Shown one piece after another: positions 36,016 to 45,721 of a DNA stretch of 64,000 nt. The position numbers were made by a program, and so were the translations under genes. This DNA is from Selaginella moellendorffii (taxonomy: Eukaryota > Streptophyta > Lycopodiopsida > Selaginellales > Selaginellaceae): assembly GCF_000143415.4 (NCBI RefSeq), contig NW_003314345.1, positions 508,264 through 572,263 on the forward strand. Reading direction: 5' to 3'. Each line of letters opens with the position of its first letter. The first letter of the stretch is position 1. The notes below the pieces were generated by a model. It was not told the origin of the DNA, made no database searches, and worked only from the letters and a program-made list of their open reading frames with translations.

Positions 36016-36019
36016 TCCC

Positions 36020-36300
36020 AAGATGCTTGTATGAATATGCCCACAATGGGCATATTCCTGATGCAAAAAGAATTTTTGCCGAATCCAGAAGATTCTTTGA
36101 GAAGATCTTTCGCTGGATGCTGGAGAGGAGCCTGATCTCTCTGGTGGCGGCGTATGGCTACCGGACAAGATATCCGAGATTGACGCAGCGATGGTGGGAG
36201 CGATCGGTAGGAGAATCCTGAACAAGATACTGCTCGGCGGGAGTGAAGAAGAGCCTGGCGGCGCCGCCTGCGGCCCAAATCTTCAATGCAATGCCTAAAC
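36020..36300 (+). pseudogene. PPR gene fragment
   Basis: YAHNGHIPDAKRIFAESRRF (about 36030-36090) and AAQIFNAMPKR (about 36265-36300) are PPR pieces with non-PPR sequence and frame changes between them. Confidence 0.58.
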
Positions 36301-36409
36301 GGTATCGATTGGCTTACCGGTGGCTTTCCTACGAATATAGAAGGAGATGAAACTCAGTTTGCGAACTCTAGCACTTGATTCCTATCTCAAAACCGTTCGG
36401 AGGCTTTAT

Positions 36410-36886
36410 GCAAGGCTCTTAGCACTTGAGGAACGCAGGTGGAGGCAGCCATGGAGGTCTAAAACGAAGGGAAGCCCGAGTGCCTGAAAAAGAAACAAAC
36501 CATTCCACTTCTCTACCACTATGATCATCCCGAGGACGGTCTTAAGCTCACGGATAGAAGGCCTTGATCTCGTCGATTCTAAAGGAGAAGAAAGCAGAAG
36601 GAAGGTACGGGCCTTCCCGCCTGAACCACTCGCCCGAGTCATAGATGTCTACTGTTGAAGCTAAAACTCTTGCCTCTTGCGGCTGCACACGAAGATGGAG
36701 GTGAGCCGCACAAAGTCCACGAATTCGAAGGTGGCCAGGCAGAGCAACCCGGCTCCTGTGCAGGCGATCGTCATGCCCTTACTGGCTTGACAAAAAGGCA
36801 TCCAGACTTGAGATAGAGGGAGTGTGCGTACCCTTTGCGGAAGCTTGAAGAACACAAGCTCCAAGCAATCGCTCCTGTTCACCACA
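36410..36886 (-). pseudogene. F-box / kelch-like protein fragment (copy C)
   Basis: Minus strand: SDCLELVFFKLPQRVRT (degenerate F-box start), SKGMTIACTGAGLLCLATFE and VFVDFVRL-type sequence, a frame change, then SGEWFRREGPYLPSAFF. The order matches copies A and B. Stops and frameshifts, no full frame. Confidence 0.55.
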
Positions 36887-37039
36887 TTATGTGTGCCATA
36901 CAGAAGGATATTTATACTCCCTCAGTGGTCATGTCATTTGGTCATGTCATTGTTTGACATGACTTTGGAAGATCAAGAGACTGCGATTGCATTTGCAATA
37001 CAAATGTCACTTTGATTGATTAGAAAGCTCTTTCATAGA

Positions 37040-38213
37040 GCATTGCAAACCAAAGGTGCAATAAAACTTTTGTCGTTGTTTTGTCTCTTAAAAATTTTTG
37101 CTGTGTGAAGGCCGGATCCTCGCCCCCGTATTTCCCATCCAGCCCGATTCCAAAGCCTCTGCGATCCACAAACGTTCTCCAGGAGCTGGCTGTGAGCTGG
37201 AAGAAGCGACACGTCCGCAAACTCCACAGCATCCTCCACAATCTCCTCAATCTTTTTTTCGATGGCTTTCAACTCCGCCTCACTGGCCAGTCTTTCTTCC
37301 AGCAAGTACTTTTTGAAAGGAGCGATGGGATCGCAAGCATCATACTTGCTCTTTTGCTCTGGACAGAAAGAAAGACCAAAATTTAGCTTCCAAAGAACCA
37401 AATAAGAGAGTGAAGAACAAAGTGAGGCAGGCTTGTAGAGCTCGTCTGAATCGGTGAGAGAATAACCTCTATATACTGATAAGTCTCACACTCCAGTAAT
37501 GTCGGGCCGTCACCCTCCGAGCTCTTGCAATGGCTTCCTTGGCCACCTCGCCGACTTTGAGCACATCCATTCCATCGACGTGAACTCCATGCATAGATCT
37601 ACGGCACTGACATAGCTTGGAAGTGGTCCATGCCGATCGCCCAGAGGTTGTTCTCCACCACGTGGACAATCGGCAGCTTCCACAGCACAGCCATGTCCAA
37701 GCACTCCAAGAACTGCCAATTGTAGATCCTTGAGAACTTGCTGCAAGAACTTGGTCGAGAAGGATGCTCCAGTTGCCACGGGGATCCCATTACCGATGAA
37801 AGCAAATCCTCACAGCAGCAGAGAACATATGCAGGGATCCACCTTGGCCGCGGCAGCAGCTAGTGGATTTGCCGAAGAGCTCGCTCATCACTTGCCTGGC
37901 AGGGACGCCTTTGCTCAGCGCGTGGACGTGATTGCGGTAAGTGCTGCAAATGTAGTCCCCTTGAGCGCCTTGATGAATCCCGTGGACACGGCCTCCTGTC
38001 CACTGTTGGACGAATACAAACATCTTGCTCCTATAATACATCTGCCCAAGGATCATGTCCTCGTAGAGCCCCAATCCCTCCTCCCTCGTCACGAGCTGGA
38101 GAGATTCCTTGACAGGGGCCGCTGTGGGGCCGGCGGCAGCACAGCTGATCCATGGAAATCCTGGCCCTCCTGCCTGCAAACGCGCTGCTCCTGGCTACCA
38201 CACTGGAAGATTG
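37040..38213 (-). pseudogene. Plastid pyruvate dehydrogenase E1-alpha, frameshifted
   Basis: E1-alpha is the TPP-binding decarboxylase subunit of plastid PDH, feeding acetyl-CoA to fatty acid synthesis. Minus-strand order: Ser-rich leader [70 protein letters not shown] and [13 protein letters not shown], then other frames with [58 protein letters not shown], and after an intron-like stretch CDPIAPFKKYLLEERLASEA. At least three frame changes and small deletions (part of the GDG metal-binding region is lost) show it is dead. An apparent leftover intron with intact 3' splice site and lost donor argues against a processed copy. Confidence 0.8.
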
Positions 38214-38239
38214 CATATAAGAATGTCTGCCAAACCAAC

Positions 38240-38629
38240 CATAGCAACATATCAGCCGCACTACCTTTCTCCTTTCAAAGCCGATGGTCTTTGCAATGTA
38301 TTGAAAATGCCAAAACATACCTGTAGTTACAAAAAAGAACTTTGACACTTTTATACATATGAATTCCTCAAAAGCACTGCTGCGAGGTTAGAGTGGGAAA
38401 CCAAACGTGTTTGTATATTTGTGATTTATAGCTAAGGGGCACAGTGCTGCTCTTTTGAGACAAAAGTGGCTTCTAAGTCGAACCAGTAGAGGGCCTGTGC
38501 GACCGTGATACAGTTGAGTGTGGTCGGGGCGACATCCTTATGTCAAGCATAAAATCTTGATTCTATTTCTTCTTCTTTTTTCATAACTCTTTAGTAGAGA
38601 GATCATATAGGTCATTTGATGGAGGCAAA
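38240..38629. other. Intergenic DNA
   Basis: No coding feature seen between the PDH pseudogene and the CR gene. Confidence 0.4.
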
Positions 38630-41511
38630 CTAAACCCTAAGCGAATATGCTAGCGCTTTTAATAATCCTTTACTCTTCTCACTCCTCTTTTTGCTCAAAC
38701 GCTTGGGCTCTTCATCAACACTCTCATCTTGCTCATTACTAGGTAAAACCTACAAATAAAACATAAAAAATAATAATAAAAGCATTAAAATAACTTACCA
38801 AATGGATATAAACATTCATGAACCTTTGGCACAAGCACAACCATCTTTTCAGATTTTTTGACTTTGGAAATCAATGCTTGATCAGTCATAAAAACCATGG
38901 CGTAATTCCCATCTGAAAAGATCCACAATTACCACCCACAAATAGAAATTAAGTACCTTCCATCCATTGCTCTATTGTCCATATTTTCTTCTGAATGTCT
39001 TCTTCACACTTGGCTTGCTGTCCTTCCCAAACATCCCTGTTACATTACATTACATTACATTAGGCATTTTATAAAGGTTTTAATACCTGTGTTTACTCTC
39101 AATAAATAAAAAGAAGTCCTGCAACTTGTTCTCAACATCCACCAGCTGCAGATGGATGAAGCTATCAGGTCCGTGGCTCCCAACACCAACCCAATAAAAT
39201 TGCTGACGGTTGTCTTTTAGAAAGGCCTGAAATACGTCTGCTGTATGTATCTGACGAGGCTGACGTGTTGGACGTCCAAAGTTTGCACCAGCTGGCAGCC
39301 GGAACTTCAAAGCTTGCATACTTCCAGGAATGTGGAAATTGGAGGGAAGAATTTCTTTGAGCCTGAACTCAAATACTGTTCCCTCTCCCTCACGATCATG
39401 AAAAAGCCGCAACATATGTATCATCAACACAATGGACATCAGATCAAATACCTCCTTGTCTATGGGATTAGAGCTTAGTTTAGGTGGACACAAATCGAGC
39501 TCTGCCACATGTAGGTTCTCAACGAGATGGTAAATGAGGAATGGAGAGAACATGATGGAGAAAGACCGCGTTCCATCAGCATCTTCATCTTTTGATAATT
39601 TAATCTTCTTATTAGATGACAGCTCCTGTACATTGACACCCCATAAGTTTTGCAATAACTCTGAAATATCAAAAAAGCACCTCATTGCGTAAGAGTCCAA
39701 CTAAACCGCAAGACTCTAAAGACCCCCACTTATCTTCGTATTTGCTACCTGGCCAAACTTGTTCTTCCCGACTGATCAGGGTCCCCAGCAGCGCAACATA
39801 AAAAGCTCGCAACACCAACAAATACCTCTCGTCCTTAAGGTACCCAAAATAAAAACCACGTCTGATATTACCCCATGCAGTCCTTATTGTCTCAAGGAGA
39901 TCGATTTGGGTGAGATCTTGATTCACCTGTAATAAACATAGAAATTTCACATCACATCAAGGGAAAAAACAAAAACAAAAAACAAAAAAGAACAGAAGAA
40001 ACCTTTTCATAAAACTTCGAAGCATCCAAAGAAAGGTGGTCAGGCATCAACCCTCTCAAAAGGTGAACAAGCATGCGAGGATTCCCTCCTGATAACTTTA
40101 TCAGGTTCCTTAGTCTGTCCTTCAGCTCAAATGGTTTCTCCATGTCCAGAGTATTTCCTAGTCGTGTAAGGAAGATTTTCGTAACTCTAACCACCTCCGT
40201 CTCTTTCAAAGGCCTGATAGGTATAAAAATACTTGTAGCCTTCGTGTAGCGCATTGTGGCCGTGGCAAATTGGGTCGTTGCTGCTGTAAGTATAGGAAAC
40301 GTCAGGCTACCTCGGGTATCTTTGATATGTTGAACGTAGGCCGAAAAAGCATCATGAATCCAGGACGATGCAGGTGGGCGGCTGGGCTCAGGTTGGGCCT
40401 TGTTGACTTCATCAAAAAACCAAGATAGGAAAATTCGCTTATCCGCAGGAACCTTAAGACCAGTTCGAATGAAGTCGATCACATCTCCCAAAGTCAGCAC
40501 ATTCCTCAGGCCTGGAAATTTGCCATCCAACTCCCTGAGAAAGCAGCCATAACCAGTAGTATTCATTGGACAAAGAGCTGCATGAAGGCACCGAAGGGCC
40601 AAAACCTGTTTGGCTGCCAGGCCGTTCTCCAGGTGAATTACATGCCCTGCCCTAGTAGTTTCAACCGAATGATACATTGTAAGATCTTTGCCGGTCTCCA
40701 ACACGTTGTTCACCATTTCTTTGAACTGCTTTACAAGCCTTTTGTCGCCTAGCTGATCCTCTAGAAGGCCATCTATATCCCCTGTTTTAGTGTCCCTCTC
40801 CCACGCTACTCTGAGAAGATCTGAGAGGCATGTCCCGACAGTTGTTTTACCTGCGCCGGGAAATCCGATGAGCATCAACAAGAACTCTCTTTGTTCAATA
40901 TCCGAGGCATTGGCCGTCGTGTTCATGAAAGTTCCAAACACCCTTGCAGCGGCTGCCATGAGATGCTGAATCGTCTCCTCCCTTCCGACCAACGTAAAAT
41001 ATTCTCCCAAGTCCGTATGTAAACACGGCGGCCCACCGTTGTCCAGAAGAGGCAACTTGCAGGTTGACACCCTCGTCTCAGGCATCCCGTGAAAACACCT
41101 TGCGCGCTGCAGTTTTTCTCCGTATACATCCAGCAACTTCGACACTACAACACAAACCGATGCAAAACGAACTCATTATAAAACAACGGAAGAGAAACCA
41201 TACAAGTGGAAGTGCTTACCTGGCGCAGCTTGAAGTGTTATTGCCGAAACAGAAATGTAAACTTGTCAGTTAGGCAAATACATAGCCACACACATGGAAA
41301 CAGGCGCAGCCAGAGAATCCAAACATAGAGGAAGGCAAGTCAACCACTTACTCTCAAGCTCCCGCAGCCTTTCATCCCACAGCTGCTTCTTTGCCTCCCG
41401 CAGCTGCTTCTTTTCCTCCCGCAGCTGCTTCCTCTTCCTGGTATCTTTTTCCTTTTCGATTTGCTTCTCGACTCCTTCAATTTTCTCCTCTACGCTCTCA
41501 TCCAGCTCCAT
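38630..41511 (-). CDS. Crinkler/RHS-type (CR) P-loop NTPase with PD-(D/E)xK-like C-terminus
   Basis: Exons that join in frame: 41511-41352, 41220-41228 (9 nt), 41144-40003, 39926-39707, 39660-39087, 39036-38957, 38912-38824 and a last exon ending about 38630, giving roughly 795 residues. Using the stronger GTAAGT donor near 38798 instead would end the protein earlier. Residues 1-53 are a Lys/Glu coiled coil (KQLREEKKQLREAKKQL). Walker A GFPGAGKT (about 150-157), Walker B FLSWFFDEVN (about 295-303) and GGNPR (about 409-413) form a STAND-like NTPase. The C-terminal part has GPDSF (about 674) and FLFIESKHR (about 697), matching a PD-(D/E)xK spacing. The alternative tail holds a basic KRLSKKRSEKSK, a possible nuclear signal. 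Intron lengths are 46 to 207 nt. The closest analogue here is 12808-15134. Confidence 0.72.
39038..39062. repeat. (ACATT)n microsatellite in an intron
   Basis: TTACATTACATTACATTACA lies in the intron between exons 5 and 6 of the CR gene, directly next to the acceptor. Confidence 0.8.
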
Positions 41512-41639
41512 GCTGGGGAGATCCACTTCCACACTGTTAACCCTAGCCACCCTTAAATCTTTTACAATCCTAAAGAAACTAGTGGAAACGCTAAAAAAGA
41601 CGAATTATGGTTTATATTAAAGATACTTAACAAAGTAAG

Positions 41640-43170
41640 ATTAAACACTAATTACAAATGAATTAGTAAAAAATCAAGGTGGTGATACTCCTCTAGCATA
41701 GATTGAGGACCACTACCATAACATAAAGCAGTTTATGCAAAAGTTAAAATATATAATAGAGTAGTCACCTTTCTTTGGCGAATAATGAGTGGTTTAGACA
41801 TGACATAGTATTAGATAGTATGACCATTTTTTCAGAGGAATTTAGGTAACATTGTTATAAGGTTTTTGTAACAATGGTTTTGTGCATAAATATATAATAA
41901 CATACAATTATGAAGATAGTCTTTTATATATATTATGGCGCCGATCCAAGGCCTTAAACATCATCTAACATACTCCCTTTTGTTGCATGAGCAATCCTAT
42001 TAATGTGATGGTATGCTCTAAGTACATATGAAAGCTTTCTACATTACTTTGGTTATATATATGATTGCAAAGGCGTAGTAACTCTTTGAAAAATAAAACT
42101 ACTATGTGCATCAACAATAAAGAGGGACTTTACATATGTATCTCATGAAAAAATCTTAAAGTGAGGTCATATTGGATAGTATGACCATTTTCATACTATG
42201 TATAGTTATGCTAGTATGTAAAATCCCTAGCATGACTTTACATAGTATGACGTATAGTTATATTACCCAATGATACTTCATACTATAACCATGAAATATG
42301 TAAAGTCATACTAGCATATGTATAACTAGCCTATGTCCACTTTAATAGGAAGTGGACATATTGAAACACATGTAGAGAATTAACTCTTTATGAAACTCAT
42401 TCTAGCCAAATATAAACCACAACAACTCTTACCATTTTCTAATTGACTCTATTTCCTACATCTTTTAATTTTTCATTGACATACATAGTCCTTTATATCA
42501 TCAAGTTCTCACATTGAGGAGGCTACTTATAAAGCACATGAAATATTTCACACTCTTGAGGGGATACACCCATTCAAAGTCAATGCTCTTGAGATAATGG
42601 TGCAATATGCATTAGTCCATTCCAAATGAAGTGGCAAGATTTTCATTTGGTAACCTTCCTTGAAGTTGGTACTCAACCACAAAAGAACTTCCTCACTCAT
42701 TCATTTATTTATCTATACCATGAATATTCAGGTATATTGTTGGGAAGGCATGACTCCATATTTGCCAATTGCAATGTTTAGTCATAGTCAAATTTAGACA
42801 AACTTTTAGCCTATTTGCAACATATCTACATTACATAGATTTTATATTTGGAATCTAAATTAAATTTGGAGTATTAGCTTATGAGAAGCTTATTATGTGG
42901 ACATGGACAAAAAACTAAAACTCATAGATGTGGTTGAGATGAGAAATTACATTTCACCACTACTATATGCATATATCCTCACCTTGTAGGTTGTTAGAGG
43001 TTGCTCAAGCTTACATTCACACTAAGTCATGAAGAAACTTCATATTGCTACCATGTGTTGCATGGAGCTATTACCTCACTTACTTAGAATATCCTCCTTG
43101 AACATCCATCTCCTCATGTAGGGCTTTGTTTTTTACCTCTTTATATGGAGTGCTTAGAGTGGAGATCTTG
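41640..43170. other. AT-rich intergenic DNA with a hairpin repeat
   Basis: No gene seen. It contains the inverted repeat described separately at 42193-42335. Confidence 0.5.
42193..42335. repeat. Imperfect inverted repeat, MITE-like hairpin
   Basis: Arms include TAGTTATGCTAGTATG on the left and CATACTAGCATATGTATAAC on the right, with inner arms ATGACTTTACATA and TATGTAAAGTCAT. The short, AT-rich, palindromic form resembles a decayed MITE. No clear target duplication. Confidence 0.5.
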
Positions 43171-43173
43171 GTA

Positions 43174-43428
43174 TAGGTAGTTATAAACAACTAAAGAAAA
43201 TAACTCAAAAAATGATTTTTTGAGGTTCAAATATAAAAGAAAAAGGCCCATGAATAAAAAAGAGAATGACTTGGATGACAATTCATTAAAATTTAAATAT
43301 AAAAGGAAAGGGCCCATAAACAAGAATTCACCCTCTTTTCCAATCAGTTAAAAGTTTTGGGATATTTGAGGTTAAATGTATTTAGGTTGGGGTGGGTCCA
43401 AATTCAAAAGCTTATAATAGCATCCACT
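43174..43428 (+). mobile_element. Decayed family B LTR copies
   Basis: Two partial plus-oriented LTR matches in a row: AAACAACTAAAGAAAATAAC with GGTTCAAATATAAAAG, then AAATATAAAAGGAAAGGGCC through TTCCAATCAGTTAAAAG to CAAAAGCTTA. Heavy C-to-T / G-to-A change against intact copies. Confidence 0.65.
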
Positions 43429-43429
43429 T

Positions 43430-44640
43430 TCTAATGTCTATGAGCTTGAAGTGTTCACTTCACAAAAATGTTAAAAATGTTAATTGTTTGGAGCTTCCTT
43501 CTACACTATATTATATAAAGCCCTCTTCACCATCACCTTCTGCATGTGTGGAGGGGTTCCTCCATAATATTACAAAAAGGCTTAATATGAACTAGCCCAA
43601 AACCCTTTATTAGGTAAGGGATATTGTTCATTTCATTAGTTTTAGAGGGAGATTCAAGTCTTTTGAATTTGTGATGAAATATTCTAGAGAAGATTTTAGA
43701 AATCAATGGAGCTAATGCCTTACCACAGTTGTAATGAAGTCCAATTGATCACTCAAAACCACCAGAACACCCTAAAAATTAATAGAGCTAATGTTTTCTC
43801 ATGGTTCAATTAATCACTCAAAACCATTGCAGTTTTGTCACTTTATAGCCTAGATTAAGATATCACACCCATAATAGCTTAGCAGATCTTTCCATTAATC
43901 AGGGTGTGACACCTATAGTTAATATTGCAATCATGATAGCTCATCTCTTTCCACTATATCTATCTTGGTGGCATGTTATCTATGAAAATGCCATTGCCAA
44001 ATGATTGGAAGGTGAATAGAGGCTCTATGAGATTAGAGCCCACACAAAAGGAGGGAAATGGTCATAATCAAAACATCATAAATTTGCATTCAATGAGACA
44101 TGAATGAGACAAATGTTAAATTGTAATAGTTGTCATATTATTAGTTAGTTTTGCATATTATAGGCAATTTAAGTTAGATTCATATATAAGATACCCCACA
44201 TCAATATGATATGCAATAAAAAATTAAAATTAAAAGAAAGATATACCCATATGCAATCATATTTTTCTTGCCATATCTGCTTAGTATAATTTAATACATA
44301 AGATATTAAAATAAAAAGTAAATCTGAACAGTTCAATTCAAAATGAATGAATGATACTTTTAAACACGCTTAAAAACTATTTAAATATGTTATGAATAAC
44401 CTTTAAAGAAGCTTCTAATGTATTTTTAAAGAAACTTGTTTTATTCACTTTTATAATAATAAGAACTAAATGTAAAGCTGGAGAAAATGGAAATGTAATA
44501 GAACTGAAAATATAGTTCATAACAAGTGTAAAATCATGAAAATAATTAATAAAATAAAAAATTAATATATTTTTTAAAATTAAACAAAACAATCATTCTT
44601 AAGAAATATGTTAACTATTCTTTAACTAAACAAAACAGCT
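43430..44640. other. AT-rich intergenic DNA
   Basis: No protein-like ORF. 3' flank of ELIP. Confidence 0.55.
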
Positions 44641-45377
44641 TTACATCATGTGAAACACTGGGGTCTTGGTGAAAAATTCCGTGACCACCAACGCCAGGAA
44701 TCCAAGCATGGCCGTCCGCCCATTCCAGCGCTCGGCCATGGCTCTAAACGGACCCAAAGATCGGCTATCAGGGCTCTCTCCCTTAAACAGGGGAACCAGC
44801 GACGCATACGCAAAGAGCTGTGCCACCGCCAAGAAATTAAACAAGCCAAAGTTGCCCGGCGCGTAGAGCTGCTCGGCCACCGTTTGTCCCGTCATCCTCT
44901 CCACCGCAAATGCCCACAAGATTCCAACCATTGCCTGTACAATTAGAGATCAATCAATCCAGAAACTTAGAACAAAGTTGCATAGATCTCCAAATTGAAG
45001 GAAGAACTTACCAGTCTGCCATTGATCGTCTCTGGGCCAGCGCCATCAAACGCCATCAAGCTCGCGAACGATCGATCGCCCGTCTCCGGCCGCCTCTCAA
45101 TCTCCGGCCTCGGCCACAATGCTCCGGACGATGGCACCGCTCCAAACACAGACCGCTTCTCCGACTCGTTCTCGGCCTGGTTCTTGAGAACATCCTCGCG
45201 GCTGATCTCCTTCTTGGTCTTGTCCAAAACGCTGCTGATTCCATCGCCTCGTCCATTGTCCGAGGAAGCTCTCACTGGCAGCAGGATCAAGGAGCGATTG
45301 GATCGAGACTTGGGCGCGGCGGATTTGGAGAGCCAGGAAGGGATTGTTGCAATGCTACTGCCTGCTGCGAGTGCCAT
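44641..45377 (-). CDS. ELIP: Early light-induced protein (ELIP)
   Basis: Two exons, 45377-45012 and 44934-44641, split by a 77-nt intron inside INGRL/AMVG, giving 219 residues. ELIPs are thylakoid proteins of the light-harvesting superfamily that bind pigments under high light or desiccation and protect against photooxidation. Residues 1 to about 45 are a Ser/Arg-rich plastid transit peptide. Helix 1 has PETINGRLAMVGILWAFAVE, helix 2 LFNFLAVAQLFAYASLVPLF, and helix 3 AERWNGRTAMLGFLALVVTE. The ExxNGRxAMxG motif in helices 1 and 3 supplies chlorophyll ligands. A long acidic/charged linker precedes helix 1. It is divergent from the PPR gene at 45722. Confidence 0.92.
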
Positions 45378-45502
45378 TTTGCAGAAAAATCGCAAAGTAG
45401 TGAAAGATCGCTCGAAAAACCGCTAGAAAAGCTTGGAAGAACTTGGCTAGAACTTGTGAATGAGCTATGGAACGATGTGCTTCTTCTACTACAGGGCTTG
45501 GG

Positions 45503-45531
45503 TTTTATATACAAAAGAAATACAACACGTG
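45503..45531 (-). promoter_or_regulatory. ELIP promoter: TATA box with adjacent G-box
   Basis: On the minus strand TATATAAAA (45511-45503) lies 126 nt before the ELIP ATG, and CACGTG (45526-45531, extended CACGTGTT / GCCACGTG) lies 15 bp further upstream. A G-box beside a TATA box is typical of light- and ABA-regulated plant promoters. Confidence 0.65.
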
Positions 45532-45721
45532 GCAACGCCCAATGCTTCATACACGTCGTAGAAAGAATTTTGCAATGTGTCGCGAAATATGCGGTAAAAC
45601 GTACCTTTAATACTCCTCTCTTCTGCCCTACAGGCGATTGTTTTAAATTTGCTAGAATATGCTCACTATCACATCCACCGTTAAAATCTCAACGATGGGA
45701 TTTAGGGTTCCTTGATGGAGG

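Noticed and set aside
39661-39680. 20-nt intron GTGCTTTTTTGATATTTCAG in the second CR gene
   Set aside because: Too short to splice. The 46-nt GT...AG option at 39706-39661 keeps the frame and was used.
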